From: Prevotella sp.
Lineage (GTDB): Bacteria > Bacteroidota > Bacteroidia > Bacteroidales > Bacteroidaceae
Assembly: GCA_024684515.1 (NCBI GenBank)
Contig: JAIKWS010000118.1
Location: 1 to 64,000 of the forward strand
Length of the DNA: 64,000 nucleotides
Reading direction: 5' to 3'
Shown here: positions 26,811 through 35,511 of the stretch, piece after piece
How positions within the stretch are numbered: position 1 is the first letter of the stretch
Layout of the letters: every line of letters starts with the position of its first letter
Program-made: the position numbers and the translations under genes
Notes under the pieces: generated by a model
Databases searched by the model: none
Seen by the model: the letters and a program-made list of their open reading frames with translations, nothing else
Told to the model about the DNA's origin: nothing

Positions 26811-29117
26811 ATGGATAAGTTACAAACAATAATAGCAAGCGTTATCATCCTGGCTTCACTAGCATCGTGTAGCGACAAGGATGACAACGACAGCAACTCA
26901 GAAAATGTAGCTATGGTCAAGGTGGACACCATCAATGTCGATGTGATACTGCCTAGCTCTATTCTCGATAACTGGCAGCAAACCATCGACTGGGCACAGG
27001 AGAATATTGCCATGGCACAAAAAATGGAGAAGAGACAGGTGACACTTAAACTCCGCTACCACAATGAAGACACTGAAGACCTCGATCGCCTGGCCTACAA
27101 CCTCATGCATCCAGAGACCTCGGCCGACACTTGTCATGCCATCATTGGCCCCTACTACAGCGATCACGCCACCACCTTCCTCAGCTATGCAGCACAGACA
27201 CGAACACCGGTGGTAATGCCAACATGCACGAATGGTGAGCTGCAACGCATCAATGCCCGTAACACCTATGCATGGTTCCTCACCGAGAGCGATATCACCC
27301 AGTGCGAAATCATGTTCTCAGCCATCAGAACGATGGGCGGAAAGAAAGTGGCACTCGTATATAGCGACGACAGCTATGGAAAGACCTTCTACGACTGGTT
27401 TAACTTCCTTGCCACGGAGAACGACCTGACGATTGTTGGCGAACCTACCAGCTATCATAGCGGTGACAATCTCTACGATTTTCTACGCCAGGCTGCCATC
27501 GACGCCAATAGTGGCAACACCATGCTGTGCCTGGCACTCTCAAATCCTGAAGATTATGTATTGGTAAGCGATGAGGTAGAGAACTATATGAGTGACCCTG
27601 CACCTGGTGCGGAAACTATTTTCAACCTGATGTGTTCTGACAAGGCACTGAGTGAAGAGGTCGTCAACAACGAATACATGCGTTCATTCATTGGCATCAG
27701 TCCTGTTGGAGCCATTGCCTATGGTTTTCCACAAGACTATCGTGAACGCTTCGGCAGACTACCATATAACGGCGAGGCTCAGCTTTACGATGCCCTATGC
27801 CTCATTGCCTTTGGTGCTGTTCACCAAATTGCCTCGCCACAGGAATGCCTCGTCAACAACAAGCAGGTAGCTTACAAGAGCAAGCCTTATGGCCCTGGAC
27901 TGACTGATTATATGAGATCGGTAGTAACATCTTTCTCTACTAACGACAGTCTGGTGAGTACCTTATGGAATGCCAATGGACTGGCTACAGTCTTCCATGA
28001 GCTGCACAAAGGCAACGACACTAACATCCTGCACGGATCGTCTGGCGACCTGTATTTCGACAATGACAGTCAGACAAAGATTGTCAATTCCAACTATATG
28101 GTATGGACTGTAGAAAAGAATTATAATGAAAACAGTACCAATTTGTCGATACTCAACAAGATAGTACCTCTTTGCTACCTCAGCACAGGAGGCGGTTCCA
28201 GCACTGTATCCACCAACAACATCTGGGAAAAGGAGAAACGCTGGCAGCAAAAGATGGAAGAAATGGTAGGCAATGTCCATGAACTACCTCACGTGGTAGA
28301 TTACTGGGCTGTCGTCATCAGCCCCAGCACCACATGGGCCAACTACCGCCATCAGGCTGATGCCTTCGCAATGTATCAGACTCTGCGGCAGCATGGTTAT
28401 GACGACGACCACATCATCCTCATTGTGGAGGACAACCTCGCAAACGACTCACGTAACAGCAAATTTCCAGGACAGATTTTCGTAGAACGCAGCGATGATG
28501 AAAATTTGAGTGACATGCTCGTCAATTTCGATGTTCGGAAAAATGCCAAGGTCGATTATCACTTCTCTGATCTCACGCCCGATGACGTGGGCGAGATCAT
28601 GTTGGGACATCAGTCCGACCGTTTACCATATGTTATTCACCCAGACTCAACAAGCGATGTATTCTTTTTCTGGAGCGGACATGGTGGCAGCGGCGAAGGA
28701 CCACTATGGGGCAACGAGGATGCCTATAGCTATTTCGGTGCACAGCGCATTAACGACATCGTCACGCAGATGAACACTACGAATAGCTATCGCCGGATGA
28801 TGTTTGCCATCGAGACCTGTTTCAGCGGTAAGTGGGGAGAGGCCCTTACTGGACAGCCCGACGTCATCGTACTCACAGCTGCCAACGGGCGAGAGACCTC
28901 TAAAGCAGACGTCCACAACAGCGAGCTGGGTGTCTTCCTCTCCAACGCTTTCGCACGTACATTCCGACAATTTGTAAACCAGAAGAATACCATTACCTTG
29001 CGTGACCTCTACATCGAGCTGGCTAAGACCACCAATGGCAGTCATGTCAGCATCTACAATGAGAAAGAATATGGCTCTGTCTATACCAATAACATGCAGG
29101 AGTATTTTCCTAAATAA
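26811..29117 (+). CDS. Periplasmic-binding-fold / C13 (legumain-GPI8-like) peptidase fusion lipoprotein
   Basis: 768 residues. Lipobox Cys20 (LASC) is followed by SDKDDND. Residues about 40-430 read as a type I periplasmic-binding (LivJ/receptor-like) fold: INVDVILPSSI, LKLRYHNEDTED, HAIIGPYYSDHAT, KKVALVYSDDSYGKTFYDW. From Trp499 the C-terminus is a clan CD cysteine peptidase of family C13: NYRHQADAFAMYQTLRQHG and DDHIILIVEDNLAND...NSKFPG closely follow GPI8/legumain wording; catalytic SGHGG (His624) and ETCFSG (Cys670). The His-Cys distance of 46 is near the roughly 40 of known C13 enzymes. Likely a surface protease or transamidase controlled by ligand binding (inference). A second copy is encoded at 31685. 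Confidence 0.8.
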   Translation: MDKLQTIIASVIILASLASCSDKDDNDSNSENVAMVKVDTINVDVILPSSILDNWQQTIDWAQENIAMAQKMEKRQVTLKLRYHNEDTEDLDRLAYNLMHPETSADTCHAIIGPYYSDHATTFLSYAAQTRTPVVMPTCTNGELQRINARNTYAWFLTESDITQCEIMFSAIRTMGGKKVALVYSDDSYGKTFYDWFNFLATENDLTIVGEPTSYHSGDNLYDFLRQAAIDANSGNTMLCLALSNPEDYVLVSDEVENYMSDPAPGAETIFNLMCSDKALSEEVVNNEYMRSFIGISPVGAIAYGFPQDYRERFGRLPYNGEAQLYDALCLIAFGAVHQIASPQECLVNNKQVAYKSKPYGPGLTDYMRSVVTSFSTNDSLVSTLWNANGLATVFHELHKGNDTNILHGSSGDLYFDNDSQTKIVNSNYMVWTVEKNYNENSTNLSILNKIVPLCYLSTGGGSSTVSTNNIWEKEKRWQQKMEEMVGNVHELPHVVDYWAVVISPSTTWANYRHQADAFAMYQTLRQHGYDDDHIILIVEDNLANDSRNSKFPGQIFVERSDDENLSDMLVNFDVRKNAKVDYHFSDLTPDDVGEIMLGHQSDRLPYVIHPDSTSDVFFFWSGHGGSGEGPLWGNEDAYSYFGAQRINDIVTQMNTTNSYRRMMFAIETCFSGKWGEALTGQPDVIVLTAANGRETSKADVHNSELGVFLSNAFARTFRQFVNQKNTITLRDLYIELAKTTNGSHVSIYNEKEYGSVYTNNMQEYFPK

Positions 29118-29224
29118 ACATAATGTATAAGAGTGGCAAATACGACAAAATTGATATCCTTACGGCTTCTTTGTCGCAAAAAATAACCTTTGTCGTCAGT
29201 TTTTAGGGAAAAATAAGGATTTAT

Positions 29225-29257
29225 TTTGCACAGACAACAAAAAAAAACGTATCTTTG
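29225..29257 (+). promoter_or_regulatory. Internal promoter of the second half of the locus
   Basis: The -33 TTTG (29225-29228) and -7 TATCTTTG (29250-29257) are 21 bases apart. TGTCGCAA at 29172-29179, also present before the first MACPF gene, lies 53 bases upstream of the -33. Confidence 0.75.
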
Positions 29258-29283
29258 CAAACAAAATATTAAAATATTGAACT

Positions 29284-30576
29284 ATGAACAAGAACAAAAT
29301 CTTTAATTGGATACTGATGACCGCCATGACAATGGGACCCAGTATAGGCTTTGTCGCATGTTCCAGCGACGACGATGACGAAAAAAAGGAAGTCACACCA
29401 GTTGCTAATGACGACCCTTATGAAAAGAATACTGAAGCAGGTGGTGCATGCTACAATATACTCAGCCAACTGTCGGCAATTGGTGACTCCCTTCCCAACA
29501 ACTGGAAGAGCCAGCAGTTTGAAGTCTTTGAGGGTAAGGTACTTGACGAGTCTAAACCTTTTGTGCGCACCGTAGCCGTTAGCAGCATGGATGAAGCTGC
29601 CAGCTACTACAATTCGCTTACCAATAGGAATATCAATGCATCAACCACCTCAGACAAATGGGAGATGAAAGATATTGGCGATATGACATACACGGCCGTC
29701 AACCAGAGCAACTGCTTTGCCACTATAGATGTCAATGTGAAACAGCTGCCCAAACTAATGCAACTGCAGTTGGCTCCTGCCTCTGCCTTTGGCACCAATG
29801 CCGCCTTCGACGGTGAGCCTTACTATCGCATGGGCGACGTGATTCTTGACAGGGAAAACACCTACTGGGTATGCGTACGTCAGTGCTACAGTCCTGACGA
29901 GAACGAGATCTCACACTGGCTCTCTTTCCAAATCATCACCGCCAATCCTACCAACCTGCAGACGATTACCAAACCCGGCATGAAGACTCAGAAACTGCTC
30001 AGCAACCTTGGCAACCAGAAGCCATCTATGCGCTATGGAATGCAGCTGATGGCCGCACTTTCTAGAACCAACGAATATGTCAGCACCCATAGCAATGGCA
30101 TACTCGCCAACGGAAGAGGCTTAGGCGGACTACAGGTTGGTGCCATGCCCAATAGCGACCTCGTGAAGGTTTCGCAGTATTGGGATCAACTAGGCATCTG
30201 GGACAAGATCAAGCCCGTTGACATGAGCGTTGCAAGTTTCAAAGCTTTGTTCAACCAACAGCTGACTCTTGTCTACAACAGGTATTTTATCAAGTCCAAT
30301 ATCGTTGAGCAGCCTACTGCACGTTTCTCTGACCCTGGAAACTTCTACATCGGTGATCCTAGCTATACGAACGCTTCGACAAACATGGCCAACGAATCGC
30401 TTGACATGTCAACATATGTCAACACTGCCACGGGGTCTTCCAGTTCTATAGGTAGCACTGCCCTCGTGGTACGCCACCACAATGGCTTCAACTTTACAGG
30501 AGCTGTAGCCAAGGAGCTCAGTCCGATACGCCCGATCAACAGTGTACAAACAGTATATCGCTTTGCCGAGCAATAA
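29284..30576 (+). CDS. Lipoprotein, paralogue of the FISUMP lipoprotein N-terminal half
   Basis: 430 residues. A long signal ends in Cys26 (FVAC) followed by SSDDDDEKK. The region at about 50-220 matches the product encoded at 21669 in order and wording (KVLDESKPFVRTV, IDVNVKQLPKL, RMGDVILD, YWVCVRQC). The C-terminal half differs: no clear FISUMP end, finishing RPINSVQTVYRFAEQ. No catalytic motif is visible. It opens the second module of the locus and is followed 15 bases later by the second BMP-like gene. A structural or carrier role on the cell surface is the most that can be inferred. Confidence 0.6.
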   Translation: MNKNKIFNWILMTAMTMGPSIGFVACSSDDDDEKKEVTPVANDDPYEKNTEAGGACYNILSQLSAIGDSLPNNWKSQQFEVFEGKVLDESKPFVRTVAVSSMDEAASYYNSLTNRNINASTTSDKWEMKDIGDMTYTAVNQSNCFATIDVNVKQLPKLMQLQLAPASAFGTNAAFDGEPYYRMGDVILDRENTYWVCVRQCYSPDENEISHWLSFQIITANPTNLQTITKPGMKTQKLLSNLGNQKPSMRYGMQLMAALSRTNEYVSTHSNGILANGRGLGGLQVGAMPNSDLVKVSQYWDQLGIWDKIKPVDMSVASFKALFNQQLTLVYNRYFIKSNIVEQPTARFSDPGNFYIGDPSYTNASTNMANESLDMSTYVNTATGSSSSIGSTALVVRHHNGFNFTGAVAKELSPIRPINSVQTVYRFAEQ

Positions 30577-30591
30577 TAATCTTTACCGCCT

Positions 30592-31668
30592 ATGAAGAGA
30601 AACATCCTTTGGATGTGGACGACTAGCATATGTCTCAGCCTGATCATGCCATCGTGTAAAGACGGTGACGAGGGTCAGGCTGAGGCCGTTGAAAAAGGTG
30701 CCGAGATTCTGATTACGGCCGTCTTCGCACCCAACCAGTTAGGGGATAATGGCTATGCGGACCTCGTCATGGACGGATTGCAGGGCATAAAATGTACTCA
30801 ACAGGCATACAAGAAAGATACTCTCGACGTCTCCTATATCTCACAATTCGACCGGGAATCGACCATTAACGCCATGGTCGAATGGGCCAAGACCCCTCGC
30901 AATCCCTTCACTAATGGTGAATACAAGCGCAGGCTGCTCATCCTCACAGAGAACTACATGCTTGACTGGATCGACTCCGTCATACCCCACTTGCATCCTG
31001 TTGACGAGGTATTGGTGATGAAGTGTGCGGAGGAAGACCTCGACATTGCCGACGAAAGGCTCAAACTAGGCAAACGCCTTCATGGCATGAACATTTCCAT
31101 TGCTGAGCCAATCAGGAAATTCTGTAAGTTCATGAAAGACTATATCAAGTTTTACAATGATACGCATGACGATAAAATTTCCATGCAGCATCTGCTTGTC
31201 TTCCGGATTTATCCTGACAGCATCGTCAACTATCGCGACAGCATATCTGAAGTATTGTCCGAACAACTAGGAGGACCATCCAAGTTTTCTACTATGGGAT
31301 TATCTACCGAAGTCGGTACTGCATCATACTCCGATATCTTCAATACAGACATGTTGAATGCATCATGGTATTTAGGAATGCTGCTTAAGTCAATAAACGG
31401 AACAGACAATACAGCCTTCTTCATCGTTGACATGGGTGCTGCCAACGCCGGATTCGACTACTTCCTCCTAGGTATGGACAACGCCAGTCTGATACCGCTG
31501 ATGCTCGATGCCAAAAACAACATCGGCAATAAACTGTCTATCATTCGCAACTTTAACTTATGCCTGATTAAGTGGGGTTCTAAATGGACATCCAGCCAGC
31601 CAGAATCGATGCCTCGCATGGAAATTCACGGCAACTGGGACAACATGTGCATAGATAACATACAATAG
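30592..31668 (+). CDS. BMP/PnrA-like ligand-binding lipoprotein, second copy
   Basis: 358 residues. Lipobox Cys22 (IMPSC) is followed by KDGDEGQ. It is a paralogue of the product encoded at 25690 along its full length: AVFAPNQLGDNGYADLVMDGL compares with IVFAPGQLGDNSYADCVMKGI, and YRDSISEVLSEQL with YRDSVYEVFSEEL; both end in a HGNWDNMC/HGQWDGYC motif. It precedes a C13 fusion gene by 16 bases, so the BMP-like plus C13 pairing is conserved between modules. The substrate is unknown and transporter partners are absent. Confidence 0.65.
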   Translation: MKRNILWMWTTSICLSLIMPSCKDGDEGQAEAVEKGAEILITAVFAPNQLGDNGYADLVMDGLQGIKCTQQAYKKDTLDVSYISQFDRESTINAMVEWAKTPRNPFTNGEYKRRLLILTENYMLDWIDSVIPHLHPVDEVLVMKCAEEDLDIADERLKLGKRLHGMNISIAEPIRKFCKFMKDYIKFYNDTHDDKISMQHLLVFRIYPDSIVNYRDSISEVLSEQLGGPSKFSTMGLSTEVGTASYSDIFNTDMLNASWYLGMLLKSINGTDNTAFFIVDMGAANAGFDYFLLGMDNASLIPLMLDAKNNIGNKLSIIRNFNLCLIKWGSKWTSSQPESMPRMEIHGNWDNMCIDNIQ

Positions 31669-31684
31669 AAGACAAGAAACAAGC

Positions 31685-33943
31685 ATGGGCAGAACACACT
31701 CATTATTAGCATTCTTGCTGTCGTTGCTACTATTCTCATGCAAGGATAGTGACGACACCGCGCCATCTAAGGTGGCAGAGGAGGTCACCACTATCAATAT
31801 CGATATCGTTCTGCCTGCCAGTATTCAGAGCCAGTGGCAGAATACCATACAAATGGCAATGGCTAACATCGAGATGGCTCAACAGGTGCTGCCAAACAAG
31901 GTAAAGCTCAAACTGCGCTATCATGATGAGGACACTGAAGATCTCGAACAACTGGCATACAGCCTTACACACCCCCAGGAGGGTGAGGACACCTGCCATG
32001 CCATCATTGGACCCTATCACTCCGACCATGCCTCCATCTTTCTCAACTATGCTGCTGCCACATGTCTGCCTGTAGTCATGCCAACATGCACCAGCGTGGA
32101 ACTACAGCGTATTCACACCAAGAGCACATATGCATGGTTCCTAACCGAGAGCGATGTCACCCAATGCGAGATCATGCTCACCGCCGTGAACACCATGAAC
32201 GTCAAAAATGTGGCACTCATCTATAGCGACAACACCTACGGAAAATCATTCTACGACTATTTTGGATTCTTTGCTACCGAGCACGACATGAAAATCGTAG
32301 GAGAAGGGATGACAGCATATCGTGAAGAAGAACCGCTCGACGACTTTTTCCAAGCTATTTTCGACGAGACGGCCAATGAAACAGTTGCTATTCTGCTGGC
32401 ACTTTCCGACGCCAGAGAGTACATTGACGTATGGAAACAGATGCAGTCATTTATGGACACCGCTTCTGGCCAGGAACTGAACGTGATTACCTGCAGTGCA
32501 GACGTGTCATTGTGCGACGAGATAATCTCCTACGAAAAACCGATCTTCAATATCGGATTCTGTCCGGCGGGAGCCATGAATTACGGATTTCCACAGAGCT
32601 ATGAGATTAAGTTTGGACGATTGCCATATAATGGCGAACCGCAAATCTACGATGCTCTCTCCATCATCGCCTACGGAGCAGCTTTGCGCATGGCAAGCCC
32701 CAACGAATGCTATGTCAACAACCAGCTGGTCAAATCTCCCACACTTACGGATTATATGCGAAGCGTAGTCGACGAATCAGGATATGCAAACACCATCTGG
32801 GACACTTTCAGCATGGCAGATGCCTTCAGCATGCTTGCAAAGGGACTACAAATCGACCCCTCAGGAGCCACCGGCGACCTCGTCTTCGACTATCAGACAC
32901 TCACAAAAATCCTACAGACCACCTACATGATGTGGGCTACCATTCCCAACTATGACTCAGAAACAGACAGCATCATGTCGAATCATATAGTACCACTGAG
33001 CTATCTGACCATCAGCGACTATGGCAGTTCCAGTTCCGTCAAAGCCGTCGAATTATGGCAGAGAGAAAAAAACATACAGAGCTTCGACCTGTCCGTTTCC
33101 GTCGACCATCAGTTGCCCGATGTCAAAGACCACTGGGCTGTCGTCATCAGCCCCAGCACATCATGGAACAACTACCGCCATCAAGCCGATGCCTTCGCCA
33201 TGTACCAGACACTGCGTAGACACGGCTATGACGACGACCACATCATTCTCATCGTGGAGGATAACCTCGCCAACGACCCGCGAAACAGCAAGTATGCAGG
33301 ACGCATCTTCGTCGACCTCAACGAGGACTCCTATTATGATGTCTACGAAGATGCCAATGTACGGCTCAATGCTGTCGTCGATTATCATTTCAGCGACCTC
33401 ACCTTCTCTGACATCGACAGCATCATGCTGGGACGACAATCACAGCGGCTACCTCATGTCATACATCCCGATTCCGCCAGCAATGTGTTCGTCTTCTGGA
33501 GCGGACATGGAGGCCGCACCGACGGACCTCTGTGGGGCAATGAGGATGCCGGCATCTATTTCGGCTCAGCTCATATCGACAAGATTGTTACGGAAATGAA
33601 CAAATCTGACATGTACCGCAGGATGATGTTTGCCATCGAGACTTGTTTCAGCGGCATCTGGGGCGAGACCCTCACTGGGCAGCCCGATGTACTGGTACTC
33701 ACATCTGCCAATGCCGATGAATCGTCAAAGGCCGATATCTTCAGCAAGGAACTGGGAGTATTCCTCTCCAATGCCTTCGCACGTACTTTCCGCGAGATGA
33801 TCACATTCAACTACGATATTTCCATCTACGACATTTATATCAATCAGCTGAAGACCACCAACGGCTCGCACGTATCACTCTACAACGAAAAGGAATACGG
33901 CTCTGTCTATACCAACAGCATGACGGATTTCTTCCCTCAATAG
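31685..33943 (+). CDS. Periplasmic-binding-fold / C13 peptidase fusion lipoprotein, second copy
   Basis: 752 residues. Lipobox Cys19 (LFSC) is followed by KDSDD. The same two-part layout as the protein encoded at 26811: binding fold (about 35-415; INIDIVLPASI, HAIIGPYHSDHAS, KNVALIYSDNTYGKSFYDY) then C13 domain from Trp484 with NYRHQADAFAMYQTLRRHG, SGHGG (His608) and ETCFSG (Cys654). The peptidase halves are far more alike than the binding halves, which suggests conserved chemistry and changing ligand recognition. Both end in an identical pattern (TTNGSHVS, YNEKEYGSVYTN, then FFPQ or YFPK). Last gene of the locus. Confidence 0.8.
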   Translation: MGRTHSLLAFLLSLLLFSCKDSDDTAPSKVAEEVTTINIDIVLPASIQSQWQNTIQMAMANIEMAQQVLPNKVKLKLRYHDEDTEDLEQLAYSLTHPQEGEDTCHAIIGPYHSDHASIFLNYAAATCLPVVMPTCTSVELQRIHTKSTYAWFLTESDVTQCEIMLTAVNTMNVKNVALIYSDNTYGKSFYDYFGFFATEHDMKIVGEGMTAYREEEPLDDFFQAIFDETANETVAILLALSDAREYIDVWKQMQSFMDTASGQELNVITCSADVSLCDEIISYEKPIFNIGFCPAGAMNYGFPQSYEIKFGRLPYNGEPQIYDALSIIAYGAALRMASPNECYVNNQLVKSPTLTDYMRSVVDESGYANTIWDTFSMADAFSMLAKGLQIDPSGATGDLVFDYQTLTKILQTTYMMWATIPNYDSETDSIMSNHIVPLSYLTISDYGSSSSVKAVELWQREKNIQSFDLSVSVDHQLPDVKDHWAVVISPSTSWNNYRHQADAFAMYQTLRRHGYDDDHIILIVEDNLANDPRNSKYAGRIFVDLNEDSYYDVYEDANVRLNAVVDYHFSDLTFSDIDSIMLGRQSQRLPHVIHPDSASNVFVFWSGHGGRTDGPLWGNEDAGIYFGSAHIDKIVTEMNKSDMYRRMMFAIETCFSGIWGETLTGQPDVLVLTSANADESSKADIFSKELGVFLSNAFARTFREMITFNYDISIYDIYINQLKTTNGSHVSLYNEKEYGSVYTNSMTDFFPQ

Positions 33944-34073
33944 GCGAAACAGCAACCACCCTTCATGGCGTCATCGCCCTGGCACCTCCATTCTGACTTC
34001 ACGCTAGCAACATTCTGAAGACATACTTTCCTCGCAAGCCTTGCGAAGATTTTCACATGTCGGAAAAGTTTTG

Positions 34074-34081
34074 TATCTTTG
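34074..34081 (+). promoter_or_regulatory. -7 box for the FtsZ-like gene
   Basis: TATCTTTG, 29 bases before the ATG at 34111. An in-frame ATG at 34057 lies upstream of this box and is therefore not used. Confidence 0.65.
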
Positions 34082-34110
34082 CATTCTCAAACTATAATTC
34101 AGCACTGACA

Positions 34111-35511
34111 ATGGACGACATCTTAGTTGACTTCGGTCCCATAGAGGACAAAATGCAAGGCATCATCAAGGTGATTGGCGTGGGGGGCGGCGGATGCAAT
34201 GCCGTTCGCAACATGTACTTGGATCACGTGGAAGGGGTTACCTATGCCGTGTGTAATACTGACAGCCAGTCGCTGTCAAGATCGCCCGTACCCATGAAAA
34301 TCATGCTCGGCAGCTCAGGACTGGGTGCTGGCGCCGACCCTCAGAAAGGTCGGAAAGAGGCAGAAACAAATATCGAGGATATCAAAAAGCTGCTTTCCGA
34401 TGGCACGAAGATGGTCTTCGTGACCGCTGGTATGGGGGGTGGTACAGGAACGGGGGCAGCACCAGTCATCGCTGGCGTGGCCAAGGAGATGGGCATGCTC
34501 ACAGTGGGAGTCGTCACTATCCCATTTTTCTTCGAGAAGAAACGCAAGATCATCAAGGCCCTGAAAGGGGTCGACGAACTGCGCAAGAACGTAGATGCCA
34601 TACTCATCGTAAACAACGAGCGTCTCTGCGACGTCTATGCCAATGCCGATATCTCGGTGAAGGAAGCTTTCCTCAAGGCCGACCATGTGCTGATGGATGC
34701 CGTAAAGGGCATCTCCGAGCTCATCACCATGCCTAGCGACGGAGGTATCAAGAGCGACTTCCGCGATGTCGAGACCACTATGAAAAACGGGGGAGGCGCC
34801 ATCATGGCCATGGGACGAGCCAGTGGCAACAACCGTGTGGAGAAAGCCATCATCGATGCCCTTGACTCTCCCTTACTCTATGGCAACGATATCGGCAAGG
34901 CCAAGCGCATACTCTTCAATATCTATGCCAGCGAAGACCATCCCATATTCGTAAGAGAACTACAAGAAATCGACGATTTCTTTGACCAGCTAGACCCAAA
35001 CATCGACGTCATCTGGGGAACGGCCACTGACGAATCACTGGGCGAAGATGCAAAAGTCACTATTCTCGCCACTGGGCTCGAGGACGAATTCAGGAAAGAC
35101 CTGCAGGCAAATGCATACCCCAACGACGATGCCATCTACGAAGACCTCATTCCAAAACTCTACAAACCACTGAAAAAGAAAACAATGGTCGAGATGATTG
35201 CACAAGAGCCAACCTTCGAGGTAGAACCTGCTGCAGCACCAGAACCTGCTGCCACCATGGAACAACAGCAAACAGAAATGGCTGACACCATGGAACAACA
35301 GCAAACAGAAATGACGGCAGAGGAAGAACAGCCCGAGACGGAAGAAGAGCATACAGCAAACAATGATGAAGAGCACCTAGAGACAGAGGAACACATAACC
35401 AACGCACAGCAGTCGCTTCAGCCTGACAACCCCAGCAAGGAAGCACCCACCATGAGGAAATTGAGAAACTGGCTGATACAGAAAATGAAAGACGCAGTTG
35501 CCGATGAATGA
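34111..35511 (+). CDS. FtsZ paralogue with acidic repeat tail
   Basis: 466 residues from MDDILVDF. The tubulin/FtsZ GTPase core (about 20-330) has GVGGGGCNAV, CNTDSQSL, the GTP-binding signature GGGTGTGAAP and the T7-loop region SDFRDVETTMKNGG. It differs from typical Bacteroidota FtsZ in an altered T3-like segment (LGSSGLGAGADPQK) and FFFEKKRKI. The tail (about 370-466) is Glu/Gln-rich with a perfect in-frame direct repeat (TMEQQQTEMAD/T, 33 bases) and ends in a basic amphipathic helix (MRKLRNWLIQKMKDAV) that could bind membrane or a partner. It is not next to ftsA or other division genes. Whether it is the only FtsZ of the cell or a second one cannot be seen here. Confidence 0.85.
   Translation: MDDILVDFGPIEDKMQGIIKVIGVGGGGCNAVRNMYLDHVEGVTYAVCNTDSQSLSRSPVPMKIMLGSSGLGAGADPQKGRKEAETNIEDIKKLLSDGTKMVFVTAGMGGGTGTGAAPVIAGVAKEMGMLTVGVVTIPFFFEKKRKIIKALKGVDELRKNVDAILIVNNERLCDVYANADISVKEAFLKADHVLMDAVKGISELITMPSDGGIKSDFRDVETTMKNGGGAIMAMGRASGNNRVEKAIIDALDSPLLYGNDIGKAKRILFNIYASEDHPIFVRELQEIDDFFDQLDPNIDVIWGTATDESLGEDAKVTILATGLEDEFRKDLQANAYPNDDAIYEDLIPKLYKPLKKKTMVEMIAQEPTFEVEPAAAPEPAATMEQQQTEMADTMEQQQTEMTAEEEQPETEEEHTANNDEEHLETEEHITNAQQSLQPDNPSKEAPTMRKLRNWLIQKMKDAVADE

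Noticed and set aside
17182..33943. Calling the MACPF genes known BSAP toxins
   Set aside because: Only the fold signature is shared; domain layout, lipoprotein anchoring and neighbours differ from what I know of BSAPs.
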